Origin: Flavobacteriales bacterium UBA852
Lineage (GTDB): Bacteria > Bacteroidota > Bacteroidia > Flavobacteriales_E > Vicingaceae
Direction: 5' to 3'
DNA: 64,000 nt
NCBI GenBank assembly: GCA_002295925.1
Contig: DBGO01000013.1
Coordinates: forward strand, 62,001-126,000
Shown here: positions 17,539 through 26,292 of the stretch, in pieces
How positions within the stretch are numbered: the first letter of the stretch is position 1
How the letters are laid out: the number at the start of each line of letters is the position of its first letter
Position numbers and translations under genes: made by a program
The notes under the pieces: generated by a model
Seen by the model: only the letters and a program-made list of their open reading frames with translations
Databases searched by the model: none
Told to the model about the DNA's origin: nothing

Positions 17539-18624
17539 ATGTTATCATTACCTCAATTTAACACTCAGGACTCTCCTGAGTTTTACAAAACACTAAGAAA
17601 AAGAGTTAACCAATATTTTAAAGAAAACAACATCTCCAAATACGGAAATACCGCTATGAAGATAAAAACCATAGCCATGGTTTCTTTATATTTTGTTCCA
17701 TTAATACTGCTCTACACAGGCGTATTTACCAATTTATGGATTATTGCCGGACTATGGATTTTAATGGGAATGGGAATGGCCGGAGTGGGCATGAGTATTA
17801 TGCACGATGCAAACCACGGAGCGTATTCAAAAAACAAAACCGTAAATAAATGGTTGGGTAAATTTTTGGCACTTGCCGGCGGCAGCGATGTCAATTGGAA
17901 AATACAACATAATGTTATTCATCATTCGTTTACAAATGTTCACGATGTTGATGAAGACATTGACACGCACGGTATTCTTCGTTTTTCGCCCAACCAACCA
18001 CGAAAAAAAATACACCGTTTTCAAAGTATTTATGCTTGGTTTTTTTATGGTTTACTGACATTAAATTGGTCGTTAATAAAAGATTTTTTTCAACTGAGCG
18101 ATTACAACAAAAAGAATTTGTTAAAAACACAAAACACTAATTTTGCCAAAGCTTTGACCGAAATCATCTTAACCAAAGCATTCTATTTTACTCTTACATT
18201 AGTATTACCAATTATTTTATTGCCTTTTGCATGGTGGCAAACCCTTTTAATGTTTGTATTGATGCACTTTGTAGCCGGATTAATTTTATCATTGATTTTT
18301 CAAAGTGCACATGTATTGCAAGACACTACTTTTCATTTACCCAAAGATAACGGTTCGTTAGAAAACAGTTGGGCGATTATTCAATTGAAAAGCACGGCAA
18401 ATTTCGCCCCGAAAAGTCGAATTTTATCGTGGTTTATTGGTGGGTTGAATTTTCAAATAGAACATCATTTATTTCCAAACATTTGCCATGTGCATTACAA
18501 AAAAATCTCTGAAATAGTCAAGGAAACCGCTCAAGAGTTTCAGTTACCGTATTACGAGTATCCAACATTTGCACACGCTTTAAGCAATCATTTTCAGTTT
18601 TTACATCGCTTGGGAAAAGCATAA
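17539..18624 (+). CDS. Membrane fatty acid desaturase (acyl-CoA/lipid desaturase type)
   Basis: 361 residues with membrane helices near 43-90 and 205-260. All three histidine boxes of the di-iron desaturases are present: HDANH at 89-93, HNVIHH at 124-129 and QIEHH at 306-310. The Gln in the third box (QxxHH) is characteristic of front-end desaturases, but there is no cytochrome b5 domain, as in many bacterial relatives. It inserts a double bond into acyl chains using O2 and an electron donor. O2 dependence suggests at least microaerobic life. The gene stands alone between non-coding gaps. Regioselectivity cannot be predicted. Confidence 0.9.
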   Translation: MLSLPQFNTQDSPEFYKTLRKRVNQYFKENNISKYGNTAMKIKTIAMVSLYFVPLILLYTGVFTNLWIIAGLWILMGMGMAGVGMSIMHDANHGAYSKNKTVNKWLGKFLALAGGSDVNWKIQHNVIHHSFTNVHDVDEDIDTHGILRFSPNQPRKKIHRFQSIYAWFFYGLLTLNWSLIKDFFQLSDYNKKNLLKTQNTNFAKALTEIILTKAFYFTLTLVLPIILLPFAWWQTLLMFVLMHFVAGLILSLIFQSAHVLQDTTFHLPKDNGSLENSWAIIQLKSTANFAPKSRILSWFIGGLNFQIEHHLFPNICHVHYKKISEIVKETAQEFQLPYYEYPTFAHALSNHFQFLHRLGKA

Positions 18625-18717
18625 AAAACGTAAAAAATTCAATACAATCCTGATATTTATCATATTTCTTTGATAAAAACGGGTTTACATTTACATAAAA
18701 TTTAAAAATTATCTATC

Positions 18718-19227
18718 ATGAAAAAATTATGGATAATAGCTGCTGTTGCCGTAAGTGTTGTAGCATGTGGCAGAGGAAACGATTCGAAATCGCACTCCAC
18801 TGATGCCAAACCACAAAGTATGGTTGAAGAAACTGCTGCAACTACTGACGAGGCAACAGAAGAAACTACAGAAGAGCAAACCGCTGAAGCTACCGAAACA
18901 GCAGAAGAAACGGGTGAAAGTGGTGAAGAAATTTACAAAAGAATGTGTGCCGCCTGTCATCAGCCCGATGGTAAAGGGCTTGCGGGAACTTTTCCTCCTT
19001 TAGCCGGTTCAGATTATTTAATGGCTGATAAAGAGCGAGCCATTAAACTAGTAAAAAACGGTTTGGAAGGTGAAATAACCGTAAACGGCGAAAAATATAC
19101 AGGAACAATGCCTCCTCAAGCATTAAGCAATGAAGAAATAGCAAAAGTGCTTACTTATGTTTATACACATTTCAATGATGCCGAAGGAGTTACTGTTGAA
19201 GAAGTAAATAAAGTTTTAGGCGAGTAA
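18718..19227 (+). CDS. Lipoprotein class I cytochrome c
   Basis: 169 residues. Lipoprotein signal with VVAC (Cys17), then an extended Thr/Glu/Ala-rich linker (about 25-70) that would hold the haem domain away from the membrane. The haem c site is CAACH (Cys77, Cys80, His81), and TGTMPPQ supplies the likely axial Met131. The size and GKGLAGTFPPLAGSDY segment match small monohaem cytochromes used as electron carriers or as terminal parts of respiratory chains. The redox partners are not in the window. The acidic linker is unusually strong in composition. Transcription probably ends at the hairpin at 19261-19297. Confidence 0.9.
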   Translation: MKKLWIIAAVAVSVVACGRGNDSKSHSTDAKPQSMVEETAATTDEATEETTEEQTAEATETAEETGESGEEIYKRMCAACHQPDGKGLAGTFPPLAGSDYLMADKERAIKLVKNGLEGEITVNGEKYTGTMPPQALSNEEIAKVLTYVYTHFNDAEGVTVEEVNKVLGE

Positions 19228-19260
19228 CTTTTTCATTTTTCACTATAATTAGCGTTACAA

Positions 19261-19297
19261 AAAAGGTAAGGGCGGACTTATTTCCCTCTTACCTTTT
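19261..19297. terminator. Bidirectional rho-independent terminator between cytochrome c and tadA
   Basis: A 10-base arm at 19261-19270 (AAAAGGTAAG) pairs with 19288-19297 (CTTACCTTTT) around a 17-base loop, with A and T runs outside the stem on either strand. It separates the convergent cytochrome gene and tadA and overlaps the tadA stop codon. Confidence 0.8.
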
Positions 19298-19729
19298 TGT
19301 TTTAAAAAAGTCCAATATCAAGCGGCGGCATTCATCTTCGAGAATACCACCATAAATTTCCGTTTTGGGATGTAAAATGCTTGGGCATTTTTTCGAAAAG
19401 CCGCGCTTATCATCATAAGCTCCAAAGACAATTTTCCCCACTTGTGTCCAAAAAGATGCTCCGGCACACATTACACAAGGTTCCAGCGTAACATAAAGCG
19501 TACAATTTTTTAAATATTTCCCCCCCAAAGCATCGGCAGCAGAAGTAAAAGCTTGCATTTCGGCGTGAGCCGTAACATCATTCAGCTTTTCCGTTAAGTT
19601 ATGTGCTCTGGCAATAATTCTGTTTTTAAAAACAACAACTGCTCCAACCGGCACCTCATCTTCTTCAAAGCCTTTTTGTGCTTCTTTCAATGCTTCGCGC
19701 ATAAAATATTCATCCGAAAAAATATCCAT
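19289..19729 (-). CDS. tadA: tRNA adenosine(34) deaminase-like nucleoside deaminase
   Basis: 147 residues from the ATG at 19729; a TTG six codons upstream lies within a promoter-like element and is rejected. Zinc-dependent cytidine/deoxycytidylate deaminase fold: HAE at 55-57 (zinc His and catalytic Glu) and PCVMC at 84-88 (two zinc cysteines). It likely converts A34 to inosine in tRNA-Arg, as TadA; a guanine deaminase or other nucleoside deaminase role is the main alternative, because the two groups share these motifs. The gene is monocistronic, convergent with the cytochrome gene and divergent from aspS. Confidence 0.85.
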   Translation of the reverse strand: MDIFSDEYFMREALKEAQKGFEEDEVPVGAVVVFKNRIIARAHNLTEKLNDVTAHAEMQAFTSAADALGGKYLKNCTLYVTLEPCVMCAGASFWTQVGKIVFGAYDDKRGFSKKCPSILHPKTEIYGGILEDECRRLILDFFKTKR

Positions 19730-19744
19730 CTGTTTAAGTTTAAA

Positions 19745-19752
19745 CAAATATA
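19745..19752 (-). promoter_or_regulatory. Candidate -7 element of tadA
   Basis: On the minus strand this is TATATTTG, 15 bases upstream of the ATG at 19729. It overlaps the alternative TTG start, which argues that translation begins at 19729. Confidence 0.5.
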
Positions 19753-19832
19753 AGGATATTCAGCATCTATATAATACCCAAGTCTTTTACAGTGTAAAAT
19801 TTATTTATGTAATTTCGCCAAAAACATTTATT

Positions 19833-21578
19833 ATGCTTAGAACTCATACTTGTGGTGAATTAAATATCAACCATGTTAATCAACACGTAACCCTTTCGGG
19901 TTGGGTACAAAAATCGCGCGATTTAGGCGGAATGACTTTTATTGATTTACGCGATTTTTACGGCATTACCCAACTTGCGTTTAATATGGAAACCAATGAT
20001 CAATTATGCGAAAAGGCAAGAACATTGGGACGTGAGTATGTTATTCAAATTAGCGGAAAAGTAATTGAACGTGAAAATAAAAACCCAAATATTCCTACCG
20101 GAGAAATAGAAATTTTGGTTGAAGAATTAACCATTTTAAATACATCCAAAACGCCACCGTTTACCATTGAAGATGAAACCGACGGCGGCGAAGAGCTGCG
20201 AATGAAATACCGTTATTTGGACCTTAGAAGAAATCCGTTGAAAAAGAATTTGCGCCTGCGTCATCAAGTTTCGCATGCCGTAAGAAGTTATTTAGACGAA
20301 TTAGGGTTTACCGAAGTAGAAACGCCTTACTTAATAAAATCAACACCTGAAGGAGCTCGTGATTTTGTTGTGCCTTCGCGTATGCATCCGGGTGAGTTTT
20401 ATGCTTTACCGCAATCGCCTCAAACCTTCAAGCAATTACTGATGGTTGCAGGGTACGACCGTTATTACCAAATTGTAAAATGTTTTCGCGATGAAGATTT
20501 AAGAGCCGACCGCCAACCGGAATTTACACAGATAGACTGCGAAATGTCGTTTATTACACAAGAAGATATTTTGGATGTTTTTGGAGGAATGGTTAAGCAT
20601 CTGTTTAAAACCGTAAAAGGCATTGAGCTTGATGAAATACCTCTTTTACCCTATTCTGAAGCAATGCGTTTATATGGCTCTGACAAACCCGACACCCGTT
20701 TTGATATGACTTTTGTTGAGTTGAACGATGTAGCACAAGGCAAAGGGTTTAAAGTGTTCGATTCGGTAGAGTTGATTGTAGGTATCAATGCTAAAGGATG
20801 TGCCAATTACTCAAGAAAACAATTGGATGCATTAACCGATTTTGTAAAACGCCCACAAGTTGGCGCCAACGGATTGGTTTATGTAAAATACAATGAAGAC
20901 GGCACATTTAAATCATCGGTGGATAAATTCTTTACACAAGAAGATTTACAACAATGGGCAGATAAAATGCAAGCCCAACCCGGTGATTTATTGTTAGTTT
21001 TAGCCGGAGAAAAAGATAAAACACGCAAACAATTAAATGAATTGCGTTTAGAGATGGGTACTCGTTTGGGATTGAGAAACCCTAACGAATACAAAGTGCT
21101 TTGGGTTACCGATTTTCCTTTATTGGAATGGGATGAAGATACAAACCGCTGGTATGCAATGCACCATCCGTTTACAGCACCTAAACCCGAAGACATTGAA
21201 AAACTCAACACACATAAAGGCGAAGTGCGCGCAAATGCGTATGATTTGGTAATAAACGGTGTAGAAATTGGCGGAGGTTCAATTCGTATTCACGACCGAA
21301 CATTACAAGAAAAAATGTTTGAAGTGCTTGGGTTCAGTAAAGAAGAAGCCGAAAAACAATTTGGGTTCTTAATGGGCGCTTTTGAATATGGCGCACCTCC
21401 TCACGGGGGTATTGCTTTTGGCTTTGACCGATTATGTGCCGTATTGGCCGGAAGCGATTCTATTCGCGATTTTATCGCTTTTCCGAAAAATAATGCCGGA
21501 AGAGATATGATGATTGATGCTCCCGATACTATATCACAAGAACAATTAGATGAACTGGGGTTGATGTTAAAAAAATAA
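19833..21578 (+). CDS. aspS: Aspartate--tRNA ligase
   Basis: 581 residues, the full length of the bacterial enzyme. The N-terminal OB anticodon-binding domain (about 1-105, VTLSGWVQKSRDLGGM) precedes the class II catalytic core: motif 2 at FRDEDLRADRQPEFTQID, a bacterial GAD insertion domain (roughly 290-400), and motif 3 at GIAFGFDRL close to the C-terminus. It charges tRNA-Asp in the cytosol. Whether it is discriminating or also charges tRNA-Asn cannot be settled without knowing if gatCAB is present. The start ATG at 19833 gives the usual MLRTHTCGEL beginning. A terminator follows at 21602-21626. Confidence 0.97.
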   Translation: MLRTHTCGELNINHVNQHVTLSGWVQKSRDLGGMTFIDLRDFYGITQLAFNMETNDQLCEKARTLGREYVIQISGKVIERENKNPNIPTGEIEILVEELTILNTSKTPPFTIEDETDGGEELRMKYRYLDLRRNPLKKNLRLRHQVSHAVRSYLDELGFTEVETPYLIKSTPEGARDFVVPSRMHPGEFYALPQSPQTFKQLLMVAGYDRYYQIVKCFRDEDLRADRQPEFTQIDCEMSFITQEDILDVFGGMVKHLFKTVKGIELDEIPLLPYSEAMRLYGSDKPDTRFDMTFVELNDVAQGKGFKVFDSVELIVGINAKGCANYSRKQLDALTDFVKRPQVGANGLVYVKYNEDGTFKSSVDKFFTQEDLQQWADKMQAQPGDLLLVLAGEKDKTRKQLNELRLEMGTRLGLRNPNEYKVLWVTDFPLLEWDEDTNRWYAMHHPFTAPKPEDIEKLNTHKGEVRANAYDLVINGVEIGGGSIRIHDRTLQEKMFEVLGFSKEEAEKQFGFLMGAFEYGAPPHGGIAFGFDRLCAVLAGSDSIRDFIAFPKNNAGRDMMIDAPDTISQEQLDELGLMLKK

Positions 21579-21601
21579 CCCACATTATACTTTTGATTTT
21601 T

Positions 21602-21626
21602 AACCGGTTGATAATTTCAGCCGGTT
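21602..21626 (+). terminator. Rho-independent terminator after aspS
   Basis: AACCGGTTG (21602-21610) pairs with CAGCCGGTT (21618-21626), allowing one G-T pair, with a 7-base loop followed by a run of Ts. It lies 24 bases after the aspS stop. Confidence 0.8.
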
Positions 21627-21678
21627 TTTTTATGCAAAATCCCAATGTTTTTCATCTAAAGAATGAAAAACTTAAACT

Positions 21679-22464
21679 ATGCGTGTAAAAATAGTAAACC
21701 CTTGCTCTGAAAATTACAACCGAATGACAACAAACGGCAAACATAAGTTTTGCCAAAAGTGTGCTAAAAATGTTTTTGACCTCTCCGGTTTTACAGATGG
21801 TGAATTATATAATTTTTTAAAAGAAAACCCTAAGGTATGCGGAAGATTATCAGCAAAACAAATGAACAGAGACATTGTTCCCCAAAAGAACAAAACAAAG
21901 GCTTCGTTGTTACCTCTTTTTTCTGCAGCAATATTACTGATGGGGACAAATAAAGTTTTTAGTCAAGCGCCCGTAAAGTATAATCTTAAAACTAAATTGT
22001 TGACTTGTCCCAAAACAAACGAAGAACCAATAAAAACCGATTCAACAACAACTTTTTCTGCAAACAAAGAGATTATCATATCCGGAAAAATACAAGATGA
22101 AATCGGAGGTCCGTTACCTTTTGCAACTATTGTGGTTGAAAACACCACTATTGGTTGTTTTTCGGACACTGCAGGAAACTATAAACTTATTATTCCTCCC
22201 GACTCAATACAAAATGACACAATCAATATACTTTATTCGTTTATCGGATTTAAAAAGCATGTTCTAACCCTAATTCCCAAAGCACTTCAAAGTAATTTTA
22301 TAGAAAACAATGTAACGTTAAATAAGGGTGATGAAATGTTTGTAGGATTTCTTATTGTTGAAGAAAAACCTGTTAAACGCTTTTTCAGAAGAATTTGGTT
22401 TTGGTTAAAAAGGGGAAAAACATGTGCATTTAACTTGCTTAAATCACGAAATGTTGATTATTAA
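21679..22464 (+). CDS. Cys-motif membrane protein with carboxypeptidase-regulatory-like domain
   Basis: 261 residues. The N-terminal 65 residues hold four cysteines (Cys9, Cys26, Cys29, Cys50) in the arrangement NPCSENYNRMT, KFCQKCAKNVFDLSGF, VCGRLS, a recurring and unnamed Bacteroidota module that may bind a metal. A membrane helix follows (about 75-95, ending FSQAP), so the Cys module is probably cytosolic. Residues about 130-215 (ISGKIQDEIGGPLPFATIVV) form a carboxypeptidase-D regulatory-like beta domain outside the membrane. The function is unknown. It is plus-strand, convergent with mutS and 9 bases from its stop. The architecture suggests anchoring or envelope sensing, which is inference only. 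Confidence 0.75.
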   Translation: MRVKIVNPCSENYNRMTTNGKHKFCQKCAKNVFDLSGFTDGELYNFLKENPKVCGRLSAKQMNRDIVPQKNKTKASLLPLFSAAILLMGTNKVFSQAPVKYNLKTKLLTCPKTNEEPIKTDSTTTFSANKEIIISGKIQDEIGGPLPFATIVVENTTIGCFSDTAGNYKLIIPPDSIQNDTINILYSFIGFKKHVLTLIPKALQSNFIENNVTLNKGDEMFVGFLIVEEKPVKRFFRRIWFWLKRGKTCAFNLLKSRNVDY

Positions 22465-22473
22465 CAAGTAACA

Positions 22474-25074
22474 TCATCCTCCTACCATTTTTTTTATTTC
22501 GTTGAGTTTCATTAGGGCTTCAACAGGCGTAAGGGTATTTATGTCAATATTGATGAGTTCTTCTTTTATGTTTTGCAAAACCGGGTCGTCAAGCTGAAAA
22601 ATACTGAGTTGATATTCTTCTTTGGGTGCTGTTTTAATGTTTGTGGCATTTTTTTCTTTCGACATATTGTTTTCGAGCAATGATAAAATTTCATTGGCTC
22701 TTTGAAGCATTTTTGAGGGCATTCCGGCCATTTTGGCAACGTGAATTCCAAAACTGTGTTCACTGCCGCCGGGTTTGAGCTTACGCAAAAAAATGATTTT
22801 ATTGTTGTGCTCCTTTACCGAAACATTAAAATTTTTGATTCGCGGCAAGGTGTTGGTCATTTCGTTGAGTTCATGATAATGCGTGGCAAACAAAGTTTTC
22901 GGTTTTGCCGGATGTTGATGCAAATATTCGGCAATTGCCCAGGCAATCGAAATACCATCGTAAGTGCTTGTCCCCCGCCCAATTTCATCCAACAAAATCA
23001 AACTTCTGTCGGATAAGTTATTGAGAATGCTTGCCGTTTCGTTCATTTCTACCATAAAAGTAGATTCGCCTTGCGAAATATTATCCGAAGCACCAACCCG
23101 TGTAAACACTTTGTCAACCAAGCCAATGGATGCGTGTTGTGCCGGCACATAACTGCCAATTTGAGCCATTAAAACAATAAGGGCTGTTTGGCGTAACAAA
23201 GCCGATTTTCCGGACATATTCGGACCGGTTATCATCATTATTTGCTGGGTGGTATCATCTAAATACACATCGTTGGCAACATACTCCTGACCAATGGGTA
23301 ATTGCTGCTCAATTACAGGGTGTCGCCCCGATTTAATATCTAAAACTTTTGTTTCGTTAATCTCGGGTTTGGTATAATTATTTGCTTGCGCAATGTGTGC
23401 GAAAGACAATAAGCAATCGATTTGGGCAATTAAGTGTGCATTTAATTGAATTGGTTCGATAAACTTAGCTGTTTGCTCAACTATTTCTGCATAAATAGCC
23501 GATTCGAGCGCTGCAATTTTTTCGTCGGCGCCCAAAATTTTAGCTTCGTATTCTTTTAATTCTTCGGTAATGTATCGCTCGGCTTGTGTAAGTGTTTGCT
23601 TACGAATCCACGTTTCGGGCACTTTATCTTTGTGTGTATTGCGCACTTCTATATAATAACCAAAGACATTGTTGTAGCCAATTTTTAATGACGGAATGCC
23701 GGTTTTTTCTATTTCACGCTGTTGCACTTCTATAAGTGCATCTTTTCCTGAGGTAATAATTTGCCGGAGCTCGTCCAGTTCTTCATTTACTCCTTGTTTT
23801 ATAACATTACCTTTTAAAAGGTTTACTGGTGCTTCGGGGTTAATTTCGTTTTCTATTTTATCGCTTAACCAATTGCAGGGGTTTAACTTTTCACCGATAA
23901 TTTGCAAATATTCATTGTCGGAATTTTGTGCAGCAAGTTTTATCGGTTCTATTGCTTGTAATGCATTTTTTAATTGCAGCAATTCTCTGGGATTAACCCT
24001 TTGTGTTGCAACTTTTGATAAAATACGCTCCAAATCGCCTATTTCTTTAATGTGTTGACGAAAATTTTCGCGCTGTTCTTCATTATGAAGAAAAAAATCG
24101 ACAATGCCTAACCGGCGGTTAATCTCGGTAATGTTTTTAAGCGGTAAGGTTAGCCAACGGCGCATCATTCGAGAGCCCATCGGGGTGATGGTTTTATCCA
24201 AAATATCGAGCAACGTGGTTGCGTTTTCGTTGGGCGAATAAAGCAATTCCAAGTTGCGAATGGTAAAACGGTCGAGCCAAACGTATTTATCTTCTTCTAT
24301 CCGGTTGATTTTGGTAATATGACCAATATCATTATGGGCAGTATCATAAAGATATTGAAGAGCCGCTCCTGCGGCAACAATACCTTCGTGTAAGTCTTCT
24401 ACACCAAAACCTTTTAACGAAGCTGTTCCAAAATGTGCAAGTAATTTTTCGCGGGCGTAATCTTCGTTAAACACCCAGTCTTCGAGCATAAAGGTATAAA
24501 AGGATGTGCCGAAAAGTTCTTCGAATTTTTGACGAAATTGCCTTTGAAAAATCACTTCGGTTGGGGCAAAACTTTGCAACAGTTTGTCAATATATTCTGC
24601 CGAACCTTGTGTGGTAAGAAATTCGCCGGTAGAAATATCCAAAAAAGCTACGCCAATATTTTTTTTGGTAAAATGCAGGGCTGCTAAAAAATTATTGGAA
24701 CGATGATCGAGCACTTGATCGTTTAATGAAACACCGGGTGTAACCAACTCGGTAACACCTCGTTTTACGATTTTTTTGGTTTTTGAAGGGTCTTCCAATT
24801 GATCGCAAATGGCAACACGCTGTCCGGCACGAACTAATTTTGGCAAATACGTATCTAAAGCGTGGTGCGGAAAACCGGCCAATTCTATTTTGGATGCACC
24901 GTTGTTACGGGCTGTTAATACTATTCCTAAAATTTCGGATGTTTTGATGGCATCGGCGCCAAAGGTTTCGTAAAAATCGCCAACACGAAACAACAATAAC
25001 GCATCGGGATATTTTGCCTTAATGCTGTTATATTGCTTCATTAAAGGTGTTTCGGATGTTTTAGTTTTTGCCAA
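22474..25074 (-). CDS. mutS: DNA mismatch repair protein MutS
   Basis: 866 residues. The start is TTG at 25074 (MAKTKTSETPLMKQYNSIK); the pre-Met segment resembles the N-termini of other Bacteroidota MutS proteins, so it is preferred over the ATG at 25041. Mismatch-reading motif GDFYETFG lies near residue 32-39; the C-terminal ABC ATPase has Walker A GPNMSGKS, Walker B LLDEIGRGTSTYDG and the family's FATHYHEL. It recognises mispairs as a dimer and recruits MutL, not encoded here. The gene is monocistronic, convergent with the Cys-motif protein gene, with a TAAGTTTG promoter element 16 bases upstream. Confidence 0.97.
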   Translation of the reverse strand: MAKTKTSETPLMKQYNSIKAKYPDALLLFRVGDFYETFGADAIKTSEILGIVLTARNNGASKIELAGFPHHALDTYLPKLVRAGQRVAICDQLEDPSKTKKIVKRGVTELVTPGVSLNDQVLDHRSNNFLAALHFTKKNIGVAFLDISTGEFLTTQGSAEYIDKLLQSFAPTEVIFQRQFRQKFEELFGTSFYTFMLEDWVFNEDYAREKLLAHFGTASLKGFGVEDLHEGIVAAGAALQYLYDTAHNDIGHITKINRIEEDKYVWLDRFTIRNLELLYSPNENATTLLDILDKTITPMGSRMMRRWLTLPLKNITEINRRLGIVDFFLHNEEQRENFRQHIKEIGDLERILSKVATQRVNPRELLQLKNALQAIEPIKLAAQNSDNEYLQIIGEKLNPCNWLSDKIENEINPEAPVNLLKGNVIKQGVNEELDELRQIITSGKDALIEVQQREIEKTGIPSLKIGYNNVFGYYIEVRNTHKDKVPETWIRKQTLTQAERYITEELKEYEAKILGADEKIAALESAIYAEIVEQTAKFIEPIQLNAHLIAQIDCLLSFAHIAQANNYTKPEINETKVLDIKSGRHPVIEQQLPIGQEYVANDVYLDDTTQQIMMITGPNMSGKSALLRQTALIVLMAQIGSYVPAQHASIGLVDKVFTRVGASDNISQGESTFMVEMNETASILNNLSDRSLILLDEIGRGTSTYDGISIAWAIAEYLHQHPAKPKTLFATHYHELNEMTNTLPRIKNFNVSVKEHNNKIIFLRKLKPGGSEHSFGIHVAKMAGMPSKMLQRANEILSLLENNMSKEKNATNIKTAPKEEYQLSIFQLDDPVLQNIKEELINIDINTLTPVEALMKLNEIKKMVGG

Positions 25075-25090
25075 GTTTGCCGATTTTTTA

Positions 25091-25098
25091 CAAACTTA
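25091..25098 (-). promoter_or_regulatory. Candidate -7 element of mutS
   Basis: Minus-strand TAAGTTTG matches TAnnTTTG, 16 bases from the TTG start at 25074. A CTTG lies 17 bases further upstream and may serve as a weak -33 element. Confidence 0.5.
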
Positions 25099-25154
25099 AG
25101 TTTTTCCGTTTTTTTACAAGAATTTATTTTTTAACAATAACGGATTGTTTTGAA

Positions 25155-25197
25155 TAAAAAAACCGGTAAACAATCTGCTTATTGAATGAATACCGGT
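25155..25197 (-). terminator. Probable terminator after the DUF3078 gene
   Basis: On the minus strand ACCGGTA (25197-25191) can pair with TACCGGT (25168-25162), followed by a run of Ts (to 25156). The stem is only 7 bases with a loop of about 22, so the call is moderate. Confidence 0.5.
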
Positions 25198-25226
25198 AAA
25201 AGATAAAGTTATATTATCCTGTTTTT

Positions 25227-26225
25227 TTAAAACTTATAATTGAATCCAATGCCCAACACTTCTTTTATTTGGGTGCGTGGTCCAACAGCATCGATTATAC
25301 CATCATTGTTATTGTCAACTTCAATGTCTATATCATCATCATAAATGACATTTACGGTTACCGTTGCCGAGAGGTATTTGTTTACTTTCATTGCTAAAAG
25401 GTTGTCCAAAACAACATCTATATTTTGAGGGTTGTGTAAGTAGTTTGAAAACAAGCCCAAAGCTCCGGTATAAGTAACATTCTTCATTATATCGAAAGTA
25501 AGACCTGCTTTTAAATATCCCCCAAGCTCTGCTCTAAATGTGCTTCCGTCTTTTACTTTTTCGCCTTTTACATTGTATTCGGCAGGGTCAACCCCATAAG
25601 CACCTGCATCGGCTAGGTCTTGATTTAATACAATGGTAGATTTCATTGTTGCGGGAGATAAGAAAAGACTGAATTTATCGGTAGGTTTAAAATCCATACC
25701 AATAGATGCCAATACATAACCCGGAGCCAAGAATTCGGATATTTTTACCGAGTCGTTTGGATAATTGAAACCGGGGGCAAATTGTGAACGGAAATTGAGC
25801 AATGCACTGTAGTACCAATTTTTAAAGGCATCTTTACCGTATTTCGACATAAATTCGATTTTATCGTCGGTTTTGCGCATATTTTCGTTGCCTTGTTGCA
25901 ACATTCCGTAAGCCAAGTTCAATGTGTTATCCCACACGTGGTGTTTTCCTTTATGTGTTGCAAACAGGTTTACCAACCCATTTACAGAAACAGAGTTTTG
26001 ACCACCACCGGACCAATTGGTTAATGAAACTTGAGAAAAGTTTAATCCGAAAACGCCTCCTTTTTTCCAATAGGTAGTATCTTTTTCTGCCATTTTAACG
26101 TCTGTCATTTTCTTTTTAAGCTCATCCACTTCTTTGTTATTTACTACATTGTTTTCTTGTGCAGAAAGTGTTACAGACAAAGCAATTGCTGCCAAAAACG
26201 ATATTTTTTTCATTTTTAATTTCAT
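25227..26225 (-). CDS. DUF3078 family exported protein
   Basis: About 332 residues. Three in-frame ATGs compete: 26261, 26225 and 26213; the last two place MKKISFLAAIALSVTLSAQ as a clean signal peptide, so 26225 is used here. The mature protein begins with Gln after LSA. The segment WKKGGVFGLNFSQVSLTNWS and the following LNLAYGMLQQG are typical of the DUF3078 family, which is found in Bacteroidota and looks like an outer-membrane beta-barrel or barrel-like protein. The alternating hydrophobic pattern and C-terminal aromatic residue (GFNYKF) support a barrel. No function is known. It follows the mscS gene on the same strand. Confidence 0.82.
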   Translation of the reverse strand: MKLKMKKISFLAAIALSVTLSAQENNVVNNKEVDELKKKMTDVKMAEKDTTYWKKGGVFGLNFSQVSLTNWSGGGQNSVSVNGLVNLFATHKGKHHVWDNTLNLAYGMLQQGNENMRKTDDKIEFMSKYGKDAFKNWYYSALLNFRSQFAPGFNYPNDSVKISEFLAPGYVLASIGMDFKPTDKFSLFLSPATMKSTIVLNQDLADAGAYGVDPAEYNVKGEKVKDGSTFRAELGGYLKAGLTFDIMKNVTYTGALGLFSNYLHNPQNIDVVLDNLLAMKVNKYLSATVTVNVIYDDDIDIEVDNNNDGIIDAVGPRTQIKEVLGIGFNYKF

Positions 26226-26292
26226 TTTTTTTATTAATAACAAATGCCCGGAATTGTTCATTCCGAGCGATTAGTTAATTTTAATACGGCTT

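Noticed and set aside
18656..18677. Hairpin TTTATCA/TGATAAA after the desaturase gene
   Set aside because: No T run follows on either strand, so it is unlikely to be an intrinsic terminator.
19730..19747. TTG at 19747 as the start of tadA
   Set aside because: It overlaps a TATATTTG promoter element and adds six residues not expected in the family.
25141..25175. Inverted repeat GATTGTTT/AAACAATC as an operator
   Set aside because: It overlaps the probable terminator and has a 17-base loop; no support for protein binding.
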